Part shown: positions 16,386 through 24,523 of the stretch, piece after piece
Layout of the letters: every line of letters begins with the position of its first letter
How positions within the stretch are numbered: the stretch's first letter is position 1
NCBI GenBank assembly: GCA_035555975.1
Contig: DATMFV010000135.1
Span: 1 to 64,000 of the forward strand
Length of the DNA: 64,000 nt
Direction of reading: 5' to 3'
From: DATMFV01 sp035555975
GTDB taxonomy: Bacteria; Verrucomicrobiota; Verrucomicrobiia; Chthoniobacterales; Chthoniobacteraceae
Program-made: the position numbers and the translations under genes
Notes under the pieces: model-generated
What the model was told of the DNA's origin: nothing
Database searches by the model: none
The model's input: the letters and a program-made list of their open reading frames with translations, nothing else

Positions 16386-16466
16386 GCCTACCCGCGATGT
16401 TTGACCTCCGCGAACAGATCCAGCCCGCACTTGCATTCCCCGCCGATCCCCTGTAGGTGGTGCGCC

Positions 16467-16808
16467 ATGTGGAAAACACCGATCCGCCGTCTGCGGACCC
16501 TTGCCATCGCTGAAGCGATCTCCTACCTCGTTCTGCTCTTCATCGCCATGCCGCTCAAATACTGGGGCGGGATGCCCGATGTCGTGAAATACACCGGCTG
16601 GGCGCATGGGGTGCTCTTTATCGCCTTCTGCGGGGCGCTTGCGCTGGCGATTTTCCCGGCGCGGCTTCCGTTTGTTTTTTCGGGGATGGTCTTTCTCTCC
16701 TCGCTGGTTCCCTTCGGGCCGTTCCTGCTTGATCGCCGCCTCAGGGCGTATGACCGCGAGTTCCCGATCCCCGCGCCGAGCCGCTCACGCGAAGAAGTCG
16801 CGGGCTAG
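16467..16808 (+). CDS. DUF3817 small integral membrane protein
   Basis: A 113-residue protein starting at the ATG at 16467 after GGTGG. It has three hydrophobic helices. Family signature pieces are LAIAEAISYLVLLFIAMPLK, YWGGMPDVVKYTGWAHGVLF and SSLVPFGPFLLDRRL. The function of DUF3817 proteins is unknown. The last 24 bases overlap the 3' end of the M20 peptidase gene on the other strand. Confidence 0.85.
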   Translation: MWKTPIRRLRTLAIAEAISYLVLLFIAMPLKYWGGMPDVVKYTGWAHGVLFIAFCGALALAIFPARLPFVFSGMVFLSSLVPFGPFLLDRRLRAYDREFPIPAPSRSREEVAG

Positions 16809-17918
16809 GGCGACGTAGGTCTCCACGCCGGCTTCGAGCTGGTCGAGCGCAATGAATTCCGCCGCCGTATGCGCCTGGGCGATGTCGCCCGGCCCGAGGA
16901 TCAGGCAGGGGACGCCGATCGCGGCGATCTTGCTGGCATCACAGCAGAAAAACGCCACCTGCGCCTCCTCCGTGCCGGTCAGCGTCTTGACCGCTTCGGT
17001 AAACGGGTGGTCCTGCGCGATCTCGAAGGCCACGTCGAGATGCAGCAGCTCAAACGACCAGCGGTAGCCGTCGCCGTCGGGGAAGCGCTCCCTTAACATC
17101 GCCTTGAGGTCCGCCAGCGTTGCCTCCGGGTCCTGTCCCGGGATGAGCCGGATGTCGACCTGGATCGCGCACTCGTCGGGGACAATATTGATCCCGCTCC
17201 CGCCTTGCACGATCCCGACGGAACCGGTGCTCGGACCAAACTGCGGCCGCTGGATCGCACCGAGCACGTCGGCAAAATAGTCGTTGAGCGCGAGGATGGC
17301 CCGCGCCATCGCCACCACGGCGTTGCGCCCCTGTTCCGGGCGGCTGCTGTGGGCCGCCTTTCCATGGCAGCGAAAGGCGAAGCGGATGTTTCCCTTGCAG
17401 CCGCGCAACGGCTTGAGAAGGGTCGGTTCGCCAACGATCGCCGCATCGGGCCGCGCGATCTGCCCGATCAACGCACGAATCCCCGCCGTGGCCACCTCTT
17501 CGTCCGGGGTGAACCCGAGGGTGAGCGTTCCACTCCAGCTTTCCCTTTCTTGCGCGAGGCGCTGCGCTGCGATCAGCATCGCCGCCACCGGCCCCTTCAT
17601 GTCGCACGAGCCGCGGCCCCAGAGCTTCCCGTCGCGGATTGCCGCCCCGAACGGGTCGCCCTCCATACCGACGACGCTCACGGTGTCGAGATGACCGTTA
17701 AACAGGAGGTGCCGCCCCGGCCCGTTGGAAAGGCGCAGGACCAGGTTCTCCAGCCCGCCTTGGACCGGGTGCCGCTCGACTTCGAAGCCGTGCTCCGCCC
17801 CCCAATGCGCCACAAAGTCGATCACCGGCGGCGTACCGGGGCTTGCCGGGTCGTAAGCCGGGTTGACGCTCTCCATCCGCACCAGGGCCTGGGTCAGTTC
17901 GACGACATTTCCACTCAT
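16785..17918 (-). CDS. M20 family deacylase (ArgE/DapE type)
   Basis: A 377-residue zinc-dependent M20A peptidase/deacetylase related to acetylornithine deacetylase and succinyl-diaminopimelate desuccinylase. Metal motifs: LLFNGHLDTV, WGRGSCDMKGPVAAML, GFTPDEEVATAG, IVGEPT and the C-terminal AQAHTAAEFIALDQ. The dimerisation domain includes CHGKAAHSSRPEQGRNAV. Two Cys follow Phe in FFCCDASKI, where other members often have a Gly-rich turn. It probably removes an acyl group from an amino acid; the substrate is not certain. It is divergent from the M81 gene by 115 bases. Confidence 0.88.
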   Translation of the reverse strand: MSGNVVELTQALVRMESVNPAYDPASPGTPPVIDFVAHWGAEHGFEVERHPVQGGLENLVLRLSNGPGRHLLFNGHLDTVSVVGMEGDPFGAAIRDGKLWGRGSCDMKGPVAAMLIAAQRLAQERESWSGTLTLGFTPDEEVATAGIRALIGQIARPDAAIVGEPTLLKPLRGCKGNIRFAFRCHGKAAHSSRPEQGRNAVVAMARAILALNDYFADVLGAIQRPQFGPSTGSVGIVQGGSGINIVPDECAIQVDIRLIPGQDPEATLADLKAMLRERFPDGDGYRWSFELLHLDVAFEIAQDHPFTEAVKTLTGTEEAQVAFFCCDASKIAAIGVPCLILGPGDIAQAHTAAEFIALDQLEAGVETYVALARDFFA

Positions 17919-18033
17919 AAATGAAAGGGAAGCTACCCGATGCCGCCCGCGTCTGGGAAGGAGGAAAAAGCCGAAGGCGAAGAGCGGTTACTATTGACAC
18001 CTTTCCCTGTTCGGCGGTTTCTATTAAGCCGCC

Positions 18034-19551
18034 ATGAGCTACCGCGTTGCCATCATCAATATCTCCCACGAATCGAACACCTTCGCCAACGGTCTCACCA
18101 CGGCGGAAAACTTTCGCTCCCATCTCTTTCAGCGCGGGGCCGACGTGCTCGACTATCACCGGGTCGGCAAGGGGACGATCGCGGGAGCCTTGAGCGTGCT
18201 GGAACCGGCAGGCGTCGAACTGATCCCGACCATCAGCGCCAACACCACCCCCGGGCCGATGGTCGCCGACGCGGCGCTCAAGGAATTCTGGGCCATGGTG
18301 GAAGCCGACCTGAAGGCGGCGGGACGGATCGACGGCGTTTTCGCGCCCCAGCACGGGGCCGCCGTCAGCGAGATCGAAAAAGATATGGACGGCTGGTGGC
18401 TCACGCAGATCCGCAGGGTCGTCGGGCCGGAGGTCCCGATCATCGGCACGCTCGACCCGCACTGTTTTATCACCGAAGCGATGGCCAAGGCCGCCAACGC
18501 CCTCCTCCCGTACAAGACAAACCCGCACGTCGACTCCTTTGAACGCGGCGTCAAGGCGGCCACCCTCCTGCTCCGCACGCTCAAGGGCGAGATCAACCCG
18601 AAGCAGACCTTCTGCCTCCCGCCGATGATCATGAACATCGAACGGCAGCACTCCGGCTCGGAACCGCTCGCCTCCCTCTGCCGCGCCTGCGATGAACTGG
18701 AAAACACCCCCGGCGTGCTCGACGCCTCCGTCATCCTCGGCTACCCGTACAGCGATCTTCCCGAAATGGGCTCCGGCATGCAGGTGATTGCCGACGGCAA
18801 CGCGGAACTTTCGCGCGAAAAGGCGCTCGAACTCGGGCAGAAACTCTGGGACGAACGCGAAGCGCTCCTCCCCTCGCTCCTCACCCCGGAAGCGGCGCTT
18901 GCCGAGGCGGACGCCACCTCCAAGCCGGTCTGCCTGCTCGACATGGGCGACAACGTCGGCGGCGGCGGGAGCGGTCAGGGGACGTGGCTTTTGCCCCTGC
19001 TGGCCAAACGCACCGATCTCAAAACCTTTTTCACCATCTACGACCCGGCGGCGGCGCAAAAGGCGATCGAAGCCGGGCCCGGTGCGACGGTCTCCCTCTG
19101 CCTCGGCGGGAAAAGCGACGCTCCTTCGGAAGGCGAGGCGTTTTCCTTTACCGGCAAGGTCAAAAACATCCCGCCCCACCAGTACCGCGACCTGAAGGTG
19201 CGCCACGGCGGCAGGAAAGACTTCATCATCGGCCCGAGCGCGCTGGTCGTCGATGAAAACGAGTCGCTCCATATCCTGATCACCTCGGTGCGGACCAGCC
19301 CCAACAGCTACCTCCTGATGACCAACTGCGGCGTCCACCCGCACGATGTCGACCTGATCGTCGCCAAGGGAGTTAATGCGCCGCTCGCCGCGTTCGACGG
19401 GCTTTGCACCAACTTCATCAAGATCAACACCCCGGGCCTCACCTCGGCCGACCCGAATCACTTCCCGTTCGTGAACCGGCGCAAACCGTTCCACCCTTTC
19501 GAGGCCGACGCGCCGTTCCGGCCGGAGGAATGCCTGCTCGCGGGGAGGTAG
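18034..19551 (+). CDS. M81 family metallopeptidase (MlrC-like)
   Basis: A 505-residue M81 protein related to microcystinase C. The N-terminal DUF1485 domain has ISHESNTFANG, APQHGAAVSEIEKDMDGWW and GTLDPHCFITEAM. The C-terminal MlrC domain has LLDMGDNVGGGGSGQGTWLL and ILITSVRTSPNS. His, Asp and Glu metal ligands look intact. The usual role is cleavage of linear peptides or D-amino-acid compounds; the natural substrate outside microcystin degraders is unknown. A near-palindrome (GGCGGTTT to AAGCCGCC) ends just before the ATG and might shield the start. A terminator follows the gene. Confidence 0.92.
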   Translation: MSYRVAIINISHESNTFANGLTTAENFRSHLFQRGADVLDYHRVGKGTIAGALSVLEPAGVELIPTISANTTPGPMVADAALKEFWAMVEADLKAAGRIDGVFAPQHGAAVSEIEKDMDGWWLTQIRRVVGPEVPIIGTLDPHCFITEAMAKAANALLPYKTNPHVDSFERGVKAATLLLRTLKGEINPKQTFCLPPMIMNIERQHSGSEPLASLCRACDELENTPGVLDASVILGYPYSDLPEMGSGMQVIADGNAELSREKALELGQKLWDEREALLPSLLTPEAALAEADATSKPVCLLDMGDNVGGGGSGQGTWLLPLLAKRTDLKTFFTIYDPAAAQKAIEAGPGATVSLCLGGKSDAPSEGEAFSFTGKVKNIPPHQYRDLKVRHGGRKDFIIGPSALVVDENESLHILITSVRTSPNSYLLMTNCGVHPHDVDLIVAKGVNAPLAAFDGLCTNFIKINTPGLTSADPNHFPFVNRRKPFHPFEADAPFRPEECLLAGR

Positions 19552-19557
19552 GTCCCG

Positions 19558-19578
19558 GGATGCCGCTGGCATCCTTTT
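19558..19578 (+). terminator. Rho-independent terminator after the M81 gene
   Basis: A 7-base stem, GGATGCC and GGCATCC, with a 3-base loop followed by TTTT, starting 7 bases after the stop codon. Confidence 0.75.
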
Positions 19579-19654
19579 GATGTAAGTGTCGGCTTGACAG
19601 ATCACCGGCGGGAGAGACAACCTCGCGCTCGAAACTCTCAGATAGCCCCCCGTC

Positions 19655-20371
19655 ATGAGTTACATCAAAAAAGCGGCCCATGATCTCGAGCAATCGAATC
19701 AAATCATCTACGCTCCACGGCATGAATACCGGGAGGTCGACGCCCAATCCTTCCCCCACCTGGATCTCGGCTTCTATGACCGGACGCGGGATGCGCTTGT
19801 CGCTCAAGGCTGTACCTGGATTGGGGATTTCGAGGATCTCACCCTCAAGGCGGGTGCGATCGACCTGCGGACTTTCATTCGCATCCTGGTGTCGAAAGAT
19901 CAGACCATCAGTATCGCCCTCTATCATCCCAAACCAAAATTCTGGGTCCGACTGCTTCTATGGGTGATGCGCTGCAAGATCGGCAGAACGATGGATTGCG
20001 GAACTGAGCTTCCGGAAGGGCGATACATCGTCACCGACAACGCTTCGGAGGCGGCCAAGATGACCCTGCCGCCCGGTTTTGATCATCAACTGGTTTCCGT
20101 CGGTTCAGATTACGAAACCGTTTTTCAGGTTCATCAACAACGGTTGAAAGATTTCCTTCTGGCCAACCCGGGCGTTCAACCGACGATCATGCGAACGGTG
20201 AAAGATTTCTTCGCCGTGGAGCATCGTATAGAGGCGATCAAGGCCGCTTACCGGAAAGAAATCGGCGGCGTCACCGAAGCCGAGTTAAAGAACTGTGGAG
20301 TCGATACGGACACCGCAGCCAAGGTCAAACAGGAGATGGATCGCCAGCGTTCCGAAAAGCCGTCGGCGTAA
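19655..20371 (+). CDS. Hypothetical cytoplasmic protein
   Basis: A 238-residue protein I do not recognise. It has no signal peptide; a short hydrophobic stretch (WVRLLLWVMRC, about residues 91-101) may be buried core rather than a membrane helix. The N-terminus contains many aromatic and acidic residues (YREVDAQSFPHLDLGFYDRT), and the C-terminal third is helical and charged (FFAVEHRIEAIKAAYRKEI, then VKQEMDRQRSEKPSA). Its own short upstream region and the terminator before it suggest a single-gene unit. GC is lower than in the flanking genes. It could be a stress or immunity-type protein, but there is no evidence for a function. Confidence 0.6.
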   Translation: MSYIKKAAHDLEQSNQIIYAPRHEYREVDAQSFPHLDLGFYDRTRDALVAQGCTWIGDFEDLTLKAGAIDLRTFIRILVSKDQTISIALYHPKPKFWVRLLLWVMRCKIGRTMDCGTELPEGRYIVTDNASEAAKMTLPPGFDHQLVSVGSDYETVFQVHQQRLKDFLLANPGVQPTIMRTVKDFFAVEHRIEAIKAAYRKEIGGVTEAELKNCGVDTDTAAKVKQEMDRQRSEKPSA

Positions 20372-20416
20372 AACCGTTCCACCGGGGCGGGTCGCTCGCC
20401 CCCGCGAGGTGATCAC

Positions 20417-22150
20417 GTGGGTATTTCGATCAGCCAGGCGTATTCCCGTCTCCGCCCCCTGCTCGGGTTGACCGAGCAGGTGACCGTCATTCCGGCGGAT
20501 CGGAAGCTCTCCCTCGCCAATCCCGCGTTCAAGCTCCTCTACTTTTTTGCGGGCGAGGTGGAGCTGGTGCTCGGCGACGGCAGTTGCCACGCGATCCGGC
20601 CCGGAGATGTGGTGATCGCCCAGCCGCAGCCCAAAGACGAAGGGTACCACTACCGCCGGGGAACCGATGGAGGCACCCGCAACCCCGGGAGCCTTCATGC
20701 GCTGATCATCCAGTTCGACCTCACTCCCTCTCCTTCCGACCCGGGAGGGGAACTGGCCCTCTGGCTGCGCGAAACCTTCCGCACCCACCGACACTGGCCG
20801 GCCGCCTCGACGGCACGAGGGGGTCAGTCAACAAATCTTGACAAAACCTGTCGAGCCTGTCAAGATTTGTTGACTGACCCCTACCCGCTTTGGGAAAACG
20901 CCATCCGCATCCGCCAGGCGTGCGCAAGCCGGAACCGGTGGATGCGCCTGCTGGCGTGCGAACTCGCACGGCTGATGCTGCTCCGCCTTGCCGTGGCCGT
21001 CGGCCAGGAGGAGCGCCCGCCCGCTCCGCCCGGACAGGAACGGCTGGAGGCACTCTGCCGGGAGATGTTCATCTCCAACGCCCTCCCCCGCGATGGCGGC
21101 GACGAATCGCTTTTTGAACGTCATTTCGGCTTTGGCACCTCCGAGTTCCTCCACCGGCTCCGCGTGAATCGCGCCAAATCGCTGCTGCTCAACTCGAGTA
21201 CGCCGATCGGGGAGATCGGGGCGCAGGTCGGCTTCGCCTCGCCGGGGACTTTTTCGCGCGTTTTCCGGTCGATCGCCGGGCTTTCGCCCAACCAGTACCG
21301 CCGAGGGCATTCGGCCAACCGGCTTTTCTCGATCAAGAACGAATCGCCGCACAAACTCAAACTGCCTTCGCCGGGGGAACACCCGCAGCCGTGGGAATGG
21401 CAGTTTCGCTCCCGCGCCGCGACACTTTCCGGGAAAACGCCCCACCTTGTGATCGCCCTGGAGGGAGAGGCTACCGTGGAACTCCCCAAGGGAGAGACCC
21501 GTACGCTCCGCGTCGGGGAAAACAGCCTGCTCCTGACCGCGAAACCGACCCGCATCCGGGGAAGGAGCTTCCGGATCGCCCTGCTCCCGCTGACCGGCTT
21601 CCGGGGGCGGGTTCACCTTGGAAAGGCGATGCACCCTGCCGGTTGGAAGTGGCTTGAACGCGACCTTGCCGAATCGATCGGACCGCTGCGCAACGCCCTT
21701 TCGCACAAGCCAAAAGGCCGCCATGAACGGCTCCTCCTTCATTCGTTGACCAGCACGCTCGTTTACCACAGCCTCGGGCTGGCGGAAGAACCGCTTCCCC
21801 CAGGCGAAGGCCCCGGCTGTCGCTCCCGCAATGAATTGCTGGCGGAATCGGCCAAGGAATATATCTCCAAATATTACCCGCGCCCGTTGACCCTCGGAGA
21901 GATCGCCTATGGGGTGGGAGTCAGCGAAGAACACCTCGCCCGCCTCTTCCGCGCCACCACCGGGATGAGCGTCATGCGGTTTCTCTTTGTCCAACGGGCT
22001 AAGGAGGCCAAAAGACTCCTTGGGCGCACCCGTTATCCAATCGCCGAGATCGCGTGGCGGTGCGGATTTCAGACGCTGGGCCACTTCTACCGCACCTTCC
22101 GTTCCGTGCTCGGGGAGACGCCGGGGGCCTTCCGAGCACGTGAAAAATAA
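20417..22150 (+). CDS. AraC-family regulator with tandem sensor-HTH halves
   Basis: A 577-residue protein, about twice the usual length. It starts at a GTG (20417) six bases after GAGGTG. The first half has a cupin-like sensor (LYFFAGEVELVLGDG, CHAIRPGDVVIAQPQPKDEG) and an AraC DNA-binding domain (about 205-295) whose first HTH is shortened but whose second is complete (IGEIGAQVGFASPGTFSRVF). The second half repeats the design: a beta-rich sensor (HLVIALEGEATVELPKG) and a complete double HTH (LTLGEIAYGVGVSEEHLARL, IAEIAWRCGFQTLGHFYRTF). It heads the cassette with the PEP-CTERM, pseudopilin and lyase genes. A 62-base palindrome lies inside the coding sequence at about residues 135-155. Confidence 0.88.
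   Translation: MGISISQAYSRLRPLLGLTEQVTVIPADRKLSLANPAFKLLYFFAGEVELVLGDGSCHAIRPGDVVIAQPQPKDEGYHYRRGTDGGTRNPGSLHALIIQFDLTPSPSDPGGELALWLRETFRTHRHWPAASTARGGQSTNLDKTCRACQDLLTDPYPLWENAIRIRQACASRNRWMRLLACELARLMLLRLAVAVGQEERPPAPPGQERLEALCREMFISNALPRDGGDESLFERHFGFGTSEFLHRLRVNRAKSLLLNSSTPIGEIGAQVGFASPGTFSRVFRSIAGLSPNQYRRGHSANRLFSIKNESPHKLKLPSPGEHPQPWEWQFRSRAATLSGKTPHLVIALEGEATVELPKGETRTLRVGENSLLLTAKPTRIRGRSFRIALLPLTGFRGRVHLGKAMHPAGWKWLERDLAESIGPLRNALSHKPKGRHERLLLHSLTSTLVYHSLGLAEEPLPPGEGPGCRSRNELLAESAKEYISKYYPRPLTLGEIAYGVGVSEEHLARLFRATTGMSVMRFLFVQRAKEAKRLLGRTRYPIAEIAWRCGFQTLGHFYRTFRSVLGETPGAFRAREK
20820..20881. repeat. Palindromic REP-like element embedded in the AraC gene
   Basis: Two perfect 24-base arms (20820-20843 and 20858-20881) separated by a 14-base loop. 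The arms begin GGGGTCAGTCAACAAATCTT and end in CTGACCCC. Ends of the GGGGTCAG...CTGACCCC type occur in palindromes mobilised by REP-associated tyrosine transposases. The element is read in frame and adds about 20 residues (around GGQSTNLDKTC and QDLLTDPY) between the sensor and the first HTH. No transposase lies in this window. Confidence 0.85.
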
Positions 22151-22189
22151 TCAAGTACAGAGAAAGACGCATCCAAAGGAACTGGTACG

Positions 22190-23731
22190 ATGGGGTTCAT
22201 GGAACTTCCCCTCTGCTTCCGGCTTTCCGCCCTCCTTGCCGCGACAACCTTTCCGCGCTGTTGCCGAATCGCGGCCGTCGGAGGATTTCTGGGCCTGTTG
22301 GCCTCCCCGCTCCCGGCGGCAACCGAATATGAAATTGACCTCGGCGACTCTTCGGTCAGCACCAACTGGGACGACGCGCCGTGGGACCCGGATGGCATTC
22401 CCGGAGCATCGGACACGATCACGGTCCTTTCCGCAGGCAATCTTTTTCTTCAGACCAACCGGACGCTCAACATCCTGCGCGGCTCCGGCAACTTCCGGGT
22501 CCGAAGCGGCAATACGCCAAACGTTGATTCCATCAGCAATCAACTGACGGTCCAGGCGATTGAGGCGGGTTCCGGCAACAGCTTCCAGTTTTTCAACCGT
22601 AGCGACACCGTCACCCTGAGTGTCCAAACCGGGAGCCTGACGATCGGAACAACCGGCAGCGCCGTGGTCAACATCGGCCAGTTCGGAGGGAGCAACTCGA
22701 TTGCGGCTTTCAAGGTCACCGGAACCACCACGCTCAATAGCAACAGCAAGCTCAACCTCGTGGAAAGCAACGGCGTTGACCTCGGGCGGGTGGTCTTTGC
22801 CAACGCCACCACCGAAACCCGGATTCCGACCATCAACTTCGCAACCACCACGGGCGGCGCCAATGCCAGCTACGGCGTTTCCGTTCATAGCCTGAGCGCC
22901 AGCGTGGCCGCAGCGCGCCAGGCTACGGTGACCGCCACCGCCACCGCAAAAGTCACCCTCAAAATCACCGGGCCGGGCACCTCCGGGGTTGCCAACACCT
23001 ACCGGTACGACGGCATCCTTTCCGAAGGCGGCGGCGGGACACTAGCTGTCGAGAAAAACGGGATCGACACGCAGGTCCTTGGTCGCGCCGAAGGGAACAC
23101 CTACACGGCAGGCACGGTGATCAAGGGCGGTATTCTGGCCGTCGCCAACGAAACCGGAAGCGGCCTCGGCAGCGGGGCGGTCGCCGTGAACGACGGCGGC
23201 GTTCTTGCCGGGAACGGGCGGATCGAAACGGGCGACGGCCATTCGGTTTCCGTCACATCGGGCGGGAGCATCGCGCCGTCGCTCCCCGGCGCGACCGGCT
23301 TTTCCACCCTCACCTTGAGTGGAGCGTCCAACGGCAGCGCGCCGACCCTGCTGATGAACGAAGGAGCCTCCTTCACCCTCCGGCTTGGAGCCGACGATGC
23401 GAGCGACCGGCTCCTGCTGACCTCCTATACCGTCGGCGATCTTTCCCTTGACCGGACCGCCGTCAACGTCACCGGCATCCAGGCCGGGAACTACCTTCTT
23501 TTTCAGTTTGAGGATGGTTCCGGCAACGCCGTCGCCTCCGGGTTGACCGGCGGGCTGGAGCCGGGAAGCGGTTTTGAAGGCTGGGAAAGCCTCTCCTCTT
23601 TTGTCTATGATGACGCTGCAGGAGCCATTTACCTCCAGGTCATCCCGGAACCGGGCAGCACCGCCCTCGCCGTGGCCGGTCTGGGGGCGATGGCGCTCCT
23701 CGCCTTTCGCCAACGCCGCATCCTGAAATGA
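22190..23731 (+). CDS. PEP-CTERM protein with autotransporter-associated beta-strand repeats
   Basis: A 513-residue secreted protein. After a signal segment (about residues 8-45) the body is Gly/Ser/Thr/Asn-rich beta-helix, including an autotransporter-associated beta-strand motif around residues 300-330 (YTAGTVIKGGILAVANETGS then GLGSGAVAVNDGGVL). It ends with a PEP-CTERM tail: VIPEPGSTALAVAGLGAMAL then FRQRRILK. It is probably surface-exposed and binds polymer rather than being an enzyme. The stop overlaps the start of the pseudopilin gene by 4 bases (ATGA). Alternative ATGs at 22190 and 22199. Confidence 0.9.
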   Translation: MGFMELPLCFRLSALLAATTFPRCCRIAAVGGFLGLLASPLPAATEYEIDLGDSSVSTNWDDAPWDPDGIPGASDTITVLSAGNLFLQTNRTLNILRGSGNFRVRSGNTPNVDSISNQLTVQAIEAGSGNSFQFFNRSDTVTLSVQTGSLTIGTTGSAVVNIGQFGGSNSIAAFKVTGTTTLNSNSKLNLVESNGVDLGRVVFANATTETRIPTINFATTTGGANASYGVSVHSLSASVAAARQATVTATATAKVTLKITGPGTSGVANTYRYDGILSEGGGGTLAVEKNGIDTQVLGRAEGNTYTAGTVIKGGILAVANETGSGLGSGAVAVNDGGVLAGNGRIETGDGHSVSVTSGGSIAPSLPGATGFSTLTLSGASNGSAPTLLMNEGASFTLRLGADDASDRLLLTSYTVGDLSLDRTAVNVTGIQAGNYLLFQFEDGSGNAVASGLTGGLEPGSGFEGWESLSSFVYDDAAGAIYLQVIPEPGSTALAVAGLGAMALLAFRQRRILK

Positions 23732-24522
23732 ATCCCCCCTCCCCCAGAGGCCGCCGCGGTTTCACCGTGCTGGAACTGCTTTGCGCCACCGCCATTCTCG
23801 CGGTCCTGCTTCTCATCGTACTGGGGCTTGGCGGCAACCTGCGGGAGAAATCGTACACCGCCCGGTGCGCGGCCAACCTGAAACAGATCGGCGCGGTCAC
23901 GGCCCTTTACGTGGCGGAGCACGACGGCTTTCTCCCCCACTACCCGCCGACCAGCAGCGATGCCAGCCTCGGCTACGCCACGGTCGGTTCGTGGTACTGG
24001 CACCTCGCGCCCTATCTCAATATCCCCCGCTCCGAGAAGAACCTCCGCTCCATCCTCGGACCCGACAAGGAGACCGGCCTGCCGGGACCGGTCGTCTTCA
24101 CCTGCCCGGGGCAAAAACAGGAATCCTACACGCCGGATCAGTTCCAGCGTCATTTTACCTACCCTTCGCTGCGCCCCGTCAGTTACGCGCCGAGCCACCG
24201 GATGCGCTCCGAGACGCCGCTTTCGTGGAAGGGCGAAGAGGGGCGCTTCGTCTCGCCCGTCCGCCTGCGCGACATCCGCGAGCCCTCGCAAAAAATCTGG
24301 CTCTCGGACTCCCCCTCCCCGGACGCGATGAATGTCTCCAACTACCGCTGGCTCGATGACTGCGCGCCGCAGGATGCCTACCCACGCTGGGGTTTCTCCC
24401 GGCATCACGGCGGCGGCAACGCCCTTTTTTGCGACGGGCATGTGGAATGGATCGCCCTTTCCGCTATCCGCGAGGGCGATTTCCAGGCCAATCTCTACCG
24501 GCTCTTTTTTCCTTTCCGATAA
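23728..24522 (+). CDS. Prepilin-type pseudopilin with H-X9-DG motif
   Basis: A 264-residue protein with a type IV prepilin N-terminus: RRGFTVLELLCATAILAVLL, in which cleavage after Gly10 would expose Phe and Glu5 of the mature protein is present. The C-terminus has the processing-associated H-X9-DG signature (HHGGGNALFCDGHVEW). The middle contains CAANLKQIGAVTALYVAEHD, as in the large Planctomycetes/Verrucomicrobia family. It is translationally coupled to the PEP-CTERM gene (4-base overlap), and the lyase starts 1 base after its stop. Such proteins are abundant in these phyla, and their link to neighbouring enzymes is not understood. Confidence 0.92.
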   Translation: MNPPSPRGRRGFTVLELLCATAILAVLLLIVLGLGGNLREKSYTARCAANLKQIGAVTALYVAEHDGFLPHYPPTSSDASLGYATVGSWYWHLAPYLNIPRSEKNLRSILGPDKETGLPGPVVFTCPGQKQESYTPDQFQRHFTYPSLRPVSYAPSHRMRSETPLSWKGEEGRFVSPVRLRDIREPSQKIWLSDSPSPDAMNVSNYRWLDDCAPQDAYPRWGFSRHHGGGNALFCDGHVEWIALSAIREGDFQANLYRLFFPFR

Positions 24523-24523
24523 T

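Noticed and set aside
17698..19656. A 652-codon minus-strand open frame opposite the M81 gene
   Set aside because: M81 motifs on the plus strand are continuous and the antisense frame runs through the M20 start region, so it is a shadow.
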